Shown one piece after another: positions 7,603 to 16,424 of a stretch of DNA of 64,000 nucleotides; positions within the stretch are counted from its first letter, which is position 1, and each line of letters begins with the position of its first letter. The notes beneath the pieces were generated by a model, which was given only the letters and a program-made list of their open reading frames with translations, made no database searches and had not been told where the DNA came from. Origin of the DNA: UBA1737 sp964541525 (lineage in GTDB: Bacteria > Bacillota_I > Bacilli_A > ML615J-28 > CAG-313); the NCBI GenBank assembly GCA_964541525.1, contig CAZIQF010000001.1, positions 111,226 to 175,225 on the forward strand, written 5' to 3'. The translations under genes and the position numbers were made by a program.

Positions 7603-9378
7603 TTAGTCATTTTGTTCTAATTTTGTGACACGAATATATAAAGCTAAATCAGCATTTAAACAATGCTCGGTGATTAAATTGGTAAAGTCAGCATCATATG
7701 CAAGTTCTACTAGATAATCACTTGAATTTGAATATAATAAAGAACGAATTGATTGTCCAGAAATAATTGTTCCCTTTTTCAAATTCAAAATCCGATATCC
7801 ATAATCACTAATAAGAGTTAATGAAACTAATGTTTGATCATAGATTGGATGAGCAATTAAATTCTTACTTTGAGCTTTTTTTACTAAAGTTACAAATTCT
7901 GCTTTAAATTTATCCGTATGTATACATTCTAATTGTTCTAATCTGGCTACCAAATGATCATAATTAGCAGTCCCACGATAATTTGAATTTCTAAGAATTA
8001 ATGCAAATTCAACTAAACAACTAACAAATTGATGATTTTCCGATAGTTCTTGTTTAACAATTTCATACCCAAATGATACTTTTTTTGTTAAGGATTCATT
8101 TGATTTAGGATCCTTATAATTAATTTGAACATTGAATAACTCTTGTAAGAAGGCATCGGTTTCTGCTTTTAAAACAATCTCATAAGCAATTAATGTTGTA
8201 TGACCACTACCGACGTCTCCTGCATCTTTAGTTTCATCATTAAATTCATCTTCAGTTAGTAATTTATTTTCATAGCCGATTAAGCGATAACTGTCAACTG
8301 TATTAGGATTAAATTCAACCTTGTTTTTTACATCTTTTGCCACCGTTACTAGTGTTTTACTAATTTCATCAACTAATACCTTTTCAACCTCTAAACTGCT
8401 ATCAATATACGCATAATTACCATTACCATTTTTGGCTAGTGTTTCTAATGTTGTATCACGATAATTCCCCATACCAAAGCCTAATGTTGTAAGATAAATA
8501 CCACTGGTTGTTTTTCCACTAATGAATGATTTTAATTCATCTTGATTATAAATACCAATATTGAAATCACCATCTGTTGCAAGAATAATTCTGTTATTAC
8601 CACCAGGAATTAAATATTTTTCAGCAATTTCATAAGCTTTTTGAATTCCACCTGAACCATTAGTTCCACCACCAGCAGTTAAATCGTTGATAATTCGTTT
8701 TAGTGATTCTTTTTCATCGGCATAAACACCATTAGCACGTACTTTCACACCATTTGCATACGTTACAATTGAAATGCGATCAGTTGGTGATAAAGTATCT
8801 AATAATTTAGTAAATCCTTCTTTTAGTAAGCCAATTTTATTCGTAGAATTCATTGAACCTGATACATCAATTAAAAATACAAGATTATTACCAACACCTG
8901 TAGTTAAATCTTCTTCTTTAGTATTGACTGCAATCGTTAATAATTGATTATCACTCCAAGGACATTTCCCCATTTCAGCACTAATCTTAAATGTTTCATC
9001 ACCTTCTGGCTTTTCTAAATCATAATTAAAATAGTTAATTAATTCATCAGTTTTGATAATATTAGCATTAAGAGCTTGTCCTTGATTAATATATCTTCGT
9101 AAATTTGAATATGAAGCTGTAAATGAGTCCATACTAAAATAACTAGCATTATTACTACTCGTATAAATGAAATTATTTTCCGTAACCTGATTGTAATCTT
9201 CACCTAGCATAAATGAATCCTCATTATCTTCAGCTACCTCACAAAAATTCCCACCATTCATCATGTCATTACTACCATTAGGTGCATATCCAGTATTTTT
9301 ATTAGCACATGCAGTTAATAACATCAATCCACATAATAAACAAATTAAAACAAAAGTTAAAGTTATTCTTTTTAACAT
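7603..9378 (-). CDS. VWA-domain surface lipoprotein (YfbK type)
   Basis: About 591 residues. I start at ATG 9376-9378; a GTG nine bases upstream is possible but lies too close to AGGA. The signal peptide ends in lipobox L-T-A-C. The order is: a low-complexity Asn-rich linker, a YfbK-type N-terminal domain (T-D-E-L-I-N-Y-F-N-Y-D near residue 110), a von Willebrand A domain with an intact metal site (D-V-S-G-S-M, then T-A-G-G-G-T, then A-T-D-G-D-F), and a C-terminal domain like that of YfbK. The MIDAS residues suggest metal-dependent binding of a surface or matrix ligand. The ligand is unknown. Confidence 0.87.
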   Translation of the reverse strand: MLKRITLTFVLICLLCGLMLLTACANKNTGYAPNGSNDMMNGGNFCEVAEDNEDSFMLGEDYNQVTENNFIYTSSNNASYFSMDSFTASYSNLRRYINQGQALNANIIKTDELINYFNYDLEKPEGDETFKISAEMGKCPWSDNQLLTIAVNTKEEDLTTGVGNNLVFLIDVSGSMNSTNKIGLLKEGFTKLLDTLSPTDRISIVTYANGVKVRANGVYADEKESLKRIINDLTAGGGTNGSGGIQKAYEIAEKYLIPGGNNRIILATDGDFNIGIYNQDELKSFISGKTTSGIYLTTLGFGMGNYRDTTLETLAKNGNGNYAYIDSSLEVEKVLVDEISKTLVTVAKDVKNKVEFNPNTVDSYRLIGYENKLLTEDEFNDETKDAGDVGSGHTTLIAYEIVLKAETDAFLQELFNVQINYKDPKSNESLTKKVSFGYEIVKQELSENHQFVSCLVEFALILRNSNYRGTANYDHLVARLEQLECIHTDKFKAEFVTLVKKAQSKNLIAHPIYDQTLVSLTLISDYGYRILNLKKGTIISGQSIRSLLYSNSSDYLVELAYDADFTNLITEHCLNADLALYIRVTKLEQND

Positions 9379-9439
9379 TCTTTCCACTTCCTTTCACTTA
9401 TAAAACAAATTAAAAAGGAAAAAAGTGACAAAAATTTAA

Positions 9440-10672
9440 TTAATTTTTAAAAGCCCATGTTCCATTAACAAAAATTGGTACATCTGTTCCATTTTTAAGA
9501 TGAGCAGTGATTTTTAAGTCTTCAGAACCAATCATAAAATCAACATGAATCATTGAATTATTAATTCCCATTTGATCAAAATCTTGTTGTGAATATTTTT
9601 CATAATCTTTAACACAATCACTAAATCCACGCCCTAAAGCTAAATGACAAACGGCATTTTCATCAAATAAAGTATTATAGAACAAAATTCCTGTTTGATT
9701 AACTGGCGATTCAAATGGAACTAATGCACATTCACCTAAATATGAAGCACCTTCATCCATTGATAACATTTGTTTTAGTAATTCTTCACCTTTTTCAGCA
9801 TGATATGATTCTACTTTTCCATTTTTAAAAGTGAAAGAAAAGTTTTCAATCAAATCACCATTATAACTAAGTGGTTTAGTTGCAACAACATGTCCTTCAG
9901 CACGACCTTTAATTGGCGTAATAAAACATTCTTCAGTTGGCATATTCGGATTATAATAAATTCCTCTTAATGATGTTTCACCACCACCTAACCATTGACA
10001 TTGATCTAACATCCAGACTTTAAAATCAGTACCATTATTTGAGTGATATTCTAAATAATCGATATCTAAACTATTTAAATAATTACAACGATTTAGTAAA
10101 TCTTGATTATGTAATTCCCAAGCCTTAATTGGATCATCCGTAACACGTGCAGTTTTTAAGATTGCATCCCATAAAGCTTCAACTGCTTGTTTCTTTGATA
10201 AATTAGGGAAAACTTTTTTAGCCCATTCCACGCTTGGAACAGCCACTATTGTCCATTGATAATGATTATTCATTTGTTCAATAAATGGTTTCATAATCGG
10301 GTACATAATCATATTAGCTTTACTTAGTTTAGCCTGATCTAATCCTTTTAATGCATCAGGTGCACTACTCATAATATGAATAATTACCGGATTAGTTTTT
10401 ACTTGGTGTTTCATTTTTTCAATTCTCCAAGTTGGAAGTTCAGCTAGTTTTTCAACTGTTTCATATTTTACTTTGGTTTTTTTAATCGAAGCAGGAAGAT
10501 TCCAATCTACAGTAACTTCTGATGCTTTAAGCTTATAACATTCAGTAACTACATAAGATACAAATTCAACTTGATCTACTTCCGCTCTAATAATAACTTC
10601 TTGACCTGGTTGAACATTAGCTCCAACTTTGGCTACTAAGTGTGCATATTTTTGAAGATTTGATTTTTTCAT
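9440..10672 (-). CDS. Aminopeptidase, M29 family (PepS/AmpS-like)
   Basis: A 410-residue peptidase of the thermophilic-aminopeptidase family. Likely metal ligands are visible: Glu in P-T-E-E-C-F, Glu in Y-L-G-E-C-A-L, His in V-C-H-L-A-L-G and the H-x-D pair in I-H-V-D-F-M. The N-terminal V-Q-P-G-Q-E-V-I-I is characteristic. It removes N-terminal amino acids from peptides in the cytoplasm. The gene follows the SIS protein by 14 bases and precedes the VWA lipoprotein by about 60 bases. Confidence 0.9.
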   Translation of the reverse strand: MKKSNLQKYAHLVAKVGANVQPGQEVIIRAEVDQVEFVSYVVTECYKLKASEVTVDWNLPASIKKTKVKYETVEKLAELPTWRIEKMKHQVKTNPVIIHIMSSAPDALKGLDQAKLSKANMIMYPIMKPFIEQMNNHYQWTIVAVPSVEWAKKVFPNLSKKQAVEALWDAILKTARVTDDPIKAWELHNQDLLNRCNYLNSLDIDYLEYHSNNGTDFKVWMLDQCQWLGGGETSLRGIYYNPNMPTEECFITPIKGRAEGHVVATKPLSYNGDLIENFSFTFKNGKVESYHAEKGEELLKQMLSMDEGASYLGECALVPFESPVNQTGILFYNTLFDENAVCHLALGRGFSDCVKDYEKYSQQDFDQMGINNSMIHVDFMIGSEDLKITAHLKNGTDVPIFVNGTWAFKN

Positions 10673-10686
10673 TTTTACTTTCCTTT

Positions 10687-11412
10687 CTAATAAAGACTCT
10701 TAATTCGTCTTTGATATTTATCATATAGTTTTTGGTTATATTCATCACCACCTGGTGTATTCGCACTATGATATACCGGTGGTATTAGGTTATTTTCTTC
10801 ATACAATTTTATTATTTCTAAGACTAAACTTTGAGCAATATAGGCTCCAGCAATTGATGATACTGCTCCAACTAAAGCATATGGTTTTTCAATTACTCCA
10901 TCACCATATGGTGTATGATTATCAATTACAACATCGGCTAGTTCATATAAGTGTTGATTAAGAGTGTTTCTAGGAGTTAATTTTTCACTTGTTTTTTTAC
11001 TTGTTACTACAATTAATGGATGACCATGCTTTCTTACCAGATTAGCCATTTCAACTGGAACAGCATTAATCCCTGAATTAGAAACAATAATAAATGGTTC
11101 ATTTGGTTTTCGATCAATACTATTAAAAATCGTTTCAGCAAGTCCAGTCAATCGTTCTAATTTAGTACTTCTAATTGCTCCTTCATGTTGCATTAGACAT
11201 GGTTCCAAAATAGGATTAACATTAACTAATCCTCCTGCACGATAAAATAGTTCTTCAGCAAACATATGAGAGTGACCTGTTGCAAAAACATGTACAACAC
11301 CATCAACTTTAATTGCATTAAAAATCATCTTTGCTGCCACTTTGATTTTTTCTTGTTCCTCAATCGTAATATCATCAATGATAGTTTTTACTTTTTTATT
11401 AAATTGATTCAT
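10687..11412 (-). CDS. SIS-domain protein, UPF0309 type
   Basis: A 241-residue protein with one sugar-isomerase (SIS) fold. Signs are F-A-T-G-H-S-H-M-F near residue 43 for phosphosugar binding, I-I-V-S-N-S-G-I-N near residue 107, and a C-terminal family block ending Y-H-S-A-N-T-P-G-G-D. This matches the UPF0309 group, thought to bind or isomerise phosphosugars. No sugar transporter or kinase is adjacent, so the substrate is unknown. It is probably first in an operon with the M29 peptidase. Confidence 0.85.
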   Translation of the reverse strand: MNQFNKKVKTIIDDITIEEQEKIKVAAKMIFNAIKVDGVVHVFATGHSHMFAEELFYRAGGLVNVNPILEPCLMQHEGAIRSTKLERLTGLAETIFNSIDRKPNEPFIIVSNSGINAVPVEMANLVRKHGHPLIVVTSKKTSEKLTPRNTLNQHLYELADVVIDNHTPYGDGVIEKPYALVGAVSSIAGAYIAQSLVLEIIKLYEENNLIPPVYHSANTPGGDEYNQKLYDKYQRRIKSLY

Positions 11413-11497
11413 ATTCTTTAGTCCTTTTCTTTTATTGATAAAATTTTATCATTTATTAATCACTTTTTCAATTAAAATAACTATTTATTTAATAAAA

Positions 11498-11526
11498 ATA
11501 TACTCCATAATTTTTATAGAGTATAT
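11498..11526 (-). terminator. Terminator of the antiporter operon
   Basis: The stem ATATACTC / GAGTATAT has a 13-base loop and a minus-strand TTTTTATT tail, directly downstream of the antiporter stop. Confidence 0.8.
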
Positions 11527-11540
11527 CTTAATTAATTTAT

Positions 11541-12863
11541 TTATTCTTTCTTAATTTCACCTGCTTTAGTTAAAGCAATCTTTGTAATAACTGGTCCAAT
11601 TAATTCATAAACTAAAGTTGCGCATAAAACAACAGCCGTAATTGTTCCAGCAAGACCATATAAATAATTCGCACCAGTAAATAAATGATTTTCTTCTAAA
11701 GCTGCATCAGCGATTGCTCTAAAAGTATTTGAAGCACTACGAGCCATACCGATTGCAACACCAGCTTGTGGCAATAAAGTTAAACCTAAATATTTAGTAA
11801 CATTTTTATCTTTCTTTTCTAGCGAACAGCCAAAGCGAGCACCAAAGTATTTACCAAGTGATCTGGCAATTAAATAAACAACGCATAAGGCAACAACTGG
11901 TAATGTGATAACACTAAAATCTAGTTCCGCACCTGATAGAATAAAGAATAGCATAAATAATGCTGGAGTCCAACGATCAATTCCATCAAGAATCACAATT
12001 GCATCTTTTCTCAAATTACAGAAAACTGCTCCTAACATCATACAAGTAAGTAACGATGATAATTCTAAATCAAACCACGTTCCAAATAGGTCACATAGTG
12101 CCACAGCTAAAAAGACTGCAGCAAGCATGCACATTAAACGATTTGCCCGTGATTTAAACGCATTCATCGCATAAGTTAAAATTAAACCAATAATACCACC
12201 AATTAATAGGGATAAAACTATTTCTAATAGTGGAAATACTAAGATATCAACAACACTAATATTACCACCACCTAGTCCTGCTTGCTGTTTAGCAAAAACT
12301 TGAGCAATCGAAAATGAGATTGAGAATAAAATTAAACCTACTGCATCATCAAATGCAACAACTGGTAATAATGTATCAGTAACTGGTCCTTTAGCTTTAT
12401 ATTGTTTAATGACCATTAATGTTGCTGCTGGAGCTGTAGCAGTTGCAACCGCACCTAAAGTCAAGATTAATGGCAATTGTTCAGCTAAATTATTTGTACA
12501 TAAGCACACAATAATTAACGCAATATCAACAAATGCTAATGCTGCAAATGCTTGTAACATTGTGATGGTAACAATACCTTTACCAACTTTCTTGATACTA
12601 CTTAACTTAAATTCGCTTCCGATGGAAAAAGCGATAAAACCTAATGCTAAATCAACAATGATACCAAAAGCCGATACCATATCTTTTGATAATACACCAG
12701 TTAAATCATCATTAAATAAACTGAAAAGATAAGGGCCAAGTAAAATTCCCACAATTAAATAACCAGTTACATTGGGTAATTTTACTAATTTGATTAGTCG
12801 ATTAGAAATTAATCCGGCAATTAAAGCAATACTAATTCCTAATAAAATGCTTCCAGTATCCAT
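11541..12863 (-). CDS. Cation:proton antiporter, KefB/CPA2 type
   Basis: A 440-residue membrane protein with about 12 hydrophobic helices and no cytoplasmic TrkA-N domain. The opening (L-P-N-V-T-G-Y-L-I-V-G, then L-L-G-P) is the CPA2 start. The core helix carries V-V-A-F-D-D-A-V-G, whose Asp pair is the usual ion-binding site. It probably exchanges K+ or Na+ for H+. Its ATG overlaps the stop of the PII-like gene (TAATG), so the two are translationally coupled. The coupling suggests the PII-like protein replaces a built-in regulatory domain. Confidence 0.88.
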   Translation of the reverse strand: MDTGSILLGISIALIAGLISNRLIKLVKLPNVTGYLIVGILLGPYLFSLFNDDLTGVLSKDMVSAFGIIVDLALGFIAFSIGSEFKLSSIKKVGKGIVTITMLQAFAALAFVDIALIIVCLCTNNLAEQLPLILTLGAVATATAPAATLMVIKQYKAKGPVTDTLLPVVAFDDAVGLILFSISFSIAQVFAKQQAGLGGGNISVVDILVFPLLEIVLSLLIGGIIGLILTYAMNAFKSRANRLMCMLAAVFLAVALCDLFGTWFDLELSSLLTCMMLGAVFCNLRKDAIVILDGIDRWTPALFMLFFILSGAELDFSVITLPVVALCVVYLIARSLGKYFGARFGCSLEKKDKNVTKYLGLTLLPQAGVAIGMARSASNTFRAIADAALEENHLFTGANYLYGLAGTITAVVLCATLVYELIGPVITKIALTKAGEIKKE

Positions 12864-13198
12864 TATTCATCAAGTCCTTCCAAGAAGGCAATCGGAAGTG
12901 AATACATGAAACCTTTTTCTTTAATTCCAGATAATGCTTGATTAGTAATTTTAGCTAATTCTTTTACTTCTTCATCTTTTTTTACTACTACTAAAATCAT
13001 TGGTCTAGATATTTCTACATCTTGATCAATCATTCGATTAATTCCGCCAAAATATGGTTCTGGTTCAATAGAATCCATTAATGCGTGATGAATACTCTTA
13101 GTTGATAAGACAGTCCCACGATAATTATTAACAGAATAAGTTTTTAACAAAGGAAGTACATATTGGTCCTCTGTTAATACAACAATAAATAATTGCAT
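12863..13198 (-). CDS. PII-like regulatory protein coupled to the antiporter
   Basis: A 111-residue protein starting at ATG 13196-13198, eight bases after AGGAGG. The pattern (hydrophobic strand M-Q-L-F-I-V-V-L, a G-T-V-L-S-T-K loop where the T-loop lies, then a second strand P-M-I-L-V-V-V-K) fits the ferredoxin-like PII superfamily. No classic PII uridylylation Tyr motif is obvious, so it belongs with the divergent PII-like group that senses nucleotides or metabolites. The stop and the antiporter start share a base, so regulation of that transporter is the likely role. This is inference from context. Confidence 0.72.
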   Translation of the reverse strand: MQLFIVVLTEDQYVLPLLKTYSVNNYRGTVLSTKSIHHALMDSIEPEPYFGGINRMIDQDVEISRPMILVVVKKDEEVKELAKITNQALSGIKEKGFMYSLPIAFLEGLDE

Positions 13199-13292
13199 AA
13201 GCAAATCCTCCTTAAATTCTACAATATTATACCACTTTAAAAGTAGCTTAAGTTAAATAATGCAATTTTAAAATCAGTTAGTTCAAAATAAA

Positions 13293-13323
13293 ACTGACAT
13301 AAATATCTTTTATTTATGTCAGT
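13293..13323 (-). terminator. Terminator of the PlsC-like gene
   Basis: A 13-base-pair perfect stem (ACTGACATAAATA / TATTTATGTCAGT) with a six-base loop and a minus-strand T-rich tail lies just past the acyltransferase stop. Confidence 0.82.
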
Positions 13324-13333
13324 ATTTTAATTA

Positions 13334-14602
13334 TTATTTTTCCTGATTGGATGATGCTTTTTTAAAGATTGCTTCCGTTGCAAAATGAAGTTTCGTTAAT
13401 ACATTCGGATTATTCAATGGAAAAACAAAATAAGTATCTTCCATTGTCGCAATATCTATTGCATCTCCACGTCCCTTATAATTATATTCAATATGAAGTG
13501 ATGCAGTTGATACCGCTGGTTTGAATAAACTAAATTCAGAACCATCATCTAATGTTCCTTCCAATCTGATTCCTTCTAATGACTGTTTCATTTTTACAAC
13601 ACCAATTCGAACAAATCCTTTTTTCGAATTAACCAATCGTTCAATTCTGACATCATCTTCAAAATAGTAAGTTCCTTCATCAACTGCATGATTGACAACT
13701 GATCTTTGCCACAAATACCATGAAGGAATATGTGATAAGTTTTCATCCCATTTTTGATCTTCGTTTAGTAAATGTAGACGAGAATATTCGTCCATATCCC
13801 ATTTTGCATGACAATCTAAACATTCTAAGTAGTGATCATAACTAGTCATTTTTTGTTCAGTTCCACAACATGGACATTTATATAAAATTTTATGAAGATT
13901 TGTTGCACGATCATGATCAGTTATCTTGATCTTATTATCATATTGCCACTTGTAATCATCATAGATAAAAGCTTTTTCAATCCGTTCTTGGATTTCATCT
14001 GCTGATATACTTAATACTTCTTCTTTTGTTACAACTTGTATAAAGTCTGCTTCACATCTGAATCCTTTACGATAAGGATGTTTATTCCACTGCGGAGAAC
14101 GAATAAATGTTCCTTTTTGATTAATCACCACTACTGGTACTTTACATAATTTTGCAAACTTACCTAGAGCTTTACCAATATCTTCATTAATCCCCGCAAG
14201 CGTAAATCTAGCTTCCGGATAAATTACAACATTACATTTTAATTTGTGTAAAGCATTGTAGCAATTTCTGATTAACACTGTATCTTTAGTAAATTTGCGT
14301 TTAGGAATACAGCCGATATGACGCATTAGCCATTCGCGGCCGTTAAACTCTTCAATTGATGTTACCCAACAATTTTTTTGTGGTTTATTGGCTTTGATTA
14401 GATTTGCAAAATCAACAAAAGATGCATGATTTGCAAGTACTAAATACGGTGGTTTTAAGCCTTGACAATTAATTTTATTTATTTTTGTTCTAGTTCCAAA
14501 TATTCCTGAAAACCACCAAGCACCAATCCATTCAATTGGCAATAGATACCAACTTGGTTTTTGGATTTTTTTATGTAATTCAAATTCTTTTTCTTCTTTC
14601 AT
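13334..14602 (-). CDS. PlsC-like acyltransferase with internal zinc ribbon
   Basis: 422 residues. The N-terminal half is a glycerolipid acyltransferase: N-H-A-S-F-V-D near residue 60 gives the H-x4-D catalytic pair, and Y-P-E-A-R-F near residue 128 is the substrate block. Near residues 240-265 a C-P-C-C...C-L-D-C zinc ribbon follows, then an unassigned C-terminal beta-rich domain of about 140 residues. The enzyme probably acylates a lysophospholipid or a related lipid at the membrane. The zinc ribbon and C-terminal domain are unusual for a housekeeping PlsC. It is monocistronic. Confidence 0.85.
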   Translation of the reverse strand: MKEEKEFELHKKIQKPSWYLLPIEWIGAWWFSGIFGTRTKINKINCQGLKPPYLVLANHASFVDFANLIKANKPQKNCWVTSIEEFNGREWLMRHIGCIPKRKFTKDTVLIRNCYNALHKLKCNVVIYPEARFTLAGINEDIGKALGKFAKLCKVPVVVINQKGTFIRSPQWNKHPYRKGFRCEADFIQVVTKEEVLSISADEIQERIEKAFIYDDYKWQYDNKIKITDHDRATNLHKILYKCPCCGTEQKMTSYDHYLECLDCHAKWDMDEYSRLHLLNEDQKWDENLSHIPSWYLWQRSVVNHAVDEGTYYFEDDVRIERLVNSKKGFVRIGVVKMKQSLEGIRLEGTLDDGSEFSLFKPAVSTASLHIEYNYKGRGDAIDIATMEDTYFVFPLNNPNVLTKLHFATEAIFKKASSNQEK

Positions 14603-14759
14603 CTCTTTAATTCCTTTTGATATTATTATACCAAAAAAATCAAAAAAATAAAGTAATTTTACTTATATCGACAATTTTTTTAAAATATTCCTTAACTAAT
14701 CAAATTTTTGACTCTATAATTGTTATAGATAAAATAACTATATGATTTTTATATAGACT

Positions 14760-15434
14760 TTATTTTATATTCTCGTTTGCCATTTTTGCATAAATTTCTT
14801 CAGGTATCATTGGTGTTTTTAATTTTTCCATTGTCGATGATGAAATCATTCCATCCTTAATATATTCATATCCAGCTTTTTTTACTATTTCTAAGAATGG
14901 CATTGCTGGTGGAATATTAAAAAGTGGACTCTCTGTTACTGTGATCATTGTATGATTATTGGGAAAACATAATTCAAATTGTTTTATTACTGCTTCAAAA
15001 TTATTTTTTGAACTTGGAAAGCCGCAACCACTAATCATGACATATTTAAGATGAGACTAATCACTTCTTCCAACATGATAATACTGATCATTTTCCTTAA
15101 CCATTGTCATTTTCGATAGTGGCATAGTTCGATCTAATACTGCTTTTAGTATAGCAGGCATTCCATAACAATATAACGGAAAACTAAAAATTATGATATC
15201 ACTTAATAAAATTTCTTCAAGAATTTCTTTCATATCATCATCTTAGATACACTCACCATTGTTGATCTTACAAGCAAAGTACCCTTTACAATAATTGATT
15301 TTTTTCTCATTAACATTGATAATTGTTTCTTCTATTGTAGTTGCTGTTTTCATTCCTTCTAAAAAGGCTTTAGTCAAGTGCAAAGTATCACTCTTATTTC
15401 CTTTAGGACTACCATTAAAAATTAATACTTTCAT
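14760..15434 (-). pseudogene. Flavodoxin-fold NAD(P)H oxidoreductase, broken by two stop codons
   Basis: One continuous reading frame encodes a flavodoxin-like NADPH-dependent FMN reductase. It has an N-terminal flavin-phosphate loop (N-G-S-P-K-G-N-K-S-D), a C-K-I-N-N-G-E-C segment, then F-S-F-P-L-Y-C-Y-G-M-P and a C-terminal I-S-G-C-G-F-P block. Two in-frame stops cut it: TAA at 15243-15245 and TAG at 15057-15059. No frameshift separates the pieces, the ribosome binding site (AGGAG before ATG 15432-15434) is intact and the body is well preserved. Inactivation is therefore probably recent. Neither stop is TGA, so recoding as Trp does not rescue it. Confidence 0.85.
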
Positions 15435-15575
15435 ATTTTTTCTCCTAATTAGTCTTTTTAATAATGTATTTAAACGCAACTTAAATCTACTATTTTTTTC
15501 GTATTTTGAAATGCCAAAAATCCTTTCTAAACTATCACCTGATTTAGTAAATAATATTAATTATTTAGATTAATC

Positions 15576-16421
15576 TTATGTTTGTTTTATCTTAGTAATT
15601 TCACTAAATTCAGTTAGATTTAAAATATCAATAATATTTTCATTTGCATTAATAATCGATAGTGGCTTATTATTACATTTCTTTTTTAGTTTTAGAATTA
15701 CTCTTAATCCAGCACTAGAAATGTAATTCAACGCTTTGGCGTTAATAATGATACCATTATCTAAAATCTTTGCATTTGTAGCATGGTTTTCAAATTCATT
15801 AGCATTGTTTATATCAATACTTCCGACTAAATTGATATAGGTAGTATTATTTTCATATGTGATATAGATTATATTTTTAGATTCCTTTTTTGCAAATACA
15901 GTTTCTACTTCTTGCTTAAGTTCTTGATACATCTTTAAGTGGCTGAAACGACTAAACACTTGGATATACTCGTTGTATAACCATTCTTGTTTTTCTTTTC
16001 CGCGTTTAAACATACTCCAAATACTATCTCCATCTCGGTTCATTGATTCATGAATATCAATGATGTTTGACAATTTATCGGCTAAGACTAACATTGCACA
16101 AGCATCATCACAATTTTCAAGAGCTTTTAATGTAGCATTTTTGCGTTCTTCCCAGGATAATGATTTATCTTCTGTATCAAACATTACTAAGCGATAAACT
16201 TCTTCACCAAATTCTTGTTTAATGGTTTCCGGTGTTACATTAGCATCTTCGATAGTGTCATGCAAAAAACCAGCTGCTACTAGTTCATCACTAGCTCCAT
16301 TTTCAAGTAATTTTAAGCCGACTGATACTGGATGCAAAATATAGGGAAGACCACCCTTTCTTACATCTTTTTGATGAGCAATACCAGCGAATTTTAAAGC
16401 TTTTATTTTTAAATCATTCAT
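15576..16421 (-). CDS. RSH-type HD hydrolase fused to a STAS domain
   Basis: 281 residues with two domains. Residues 1 to about 180 are a RelA/SpoT-type HD phosphohydrolase: I-L-H-P near 27, F-L-H-D-T-I-E-D near 52 and A-D-K-L-S-N near 113 supply the metal-binding His/Asp set. Residues about 185-281 are an anti-sigma-antagonist STAS domain with N-Y-I-S-S-A-G-L-R, including the phosphorylatable Ser. There is no synthetase or TGS domain, so any action would be hydrolysis of (p)ppGpp or another nucleotide. It is the last gene of the partner-switching operon, three bases after the APH fusion. The STAS part probably makes the hydrolase respond to the kinase/phosphatase pair. Confidence 0.88.
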   Translation of the reverse strand: MNDLKIKALKFAGIAHQKDVRKGGLPYILHPVSVGLKLLENGASDELVAAGFLHDTIEDANVTPETIKQEFGEEVYRLVMFDTEDKSLSWEERKNATLKALENCDDACAMLVLADKLSNIIDIHESMNRDGDSIWSMFKRGKEKQEWLYNEYIQVFSRFSHLKMYQELKQEVETVFAKKESKNIIYITYENNTTYINLVGSIDINNANEFENHATNAKILDNGIIINAKALNYISSAGLRVILKLKKKCNNKPLSIINANENIIDILNLTEFSEITKIKQT

Positions 16422-16424
16422 AAC

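Noticed and set aside
12409..12732. Antisense frames of up to about 100 codons inside the antiporter and other real genes
   Set aside because: They lie opposite well-supported genes and have no ribosome binding site or family match; they come from codon bias of the real strand.
14760..15479. Stop-codon reassignment as an explanation for the broken flavodoxin-like gene
   Set aside because: The stops are TAA and TAG, not TGA, and the same codons end normal genes throughout the window.
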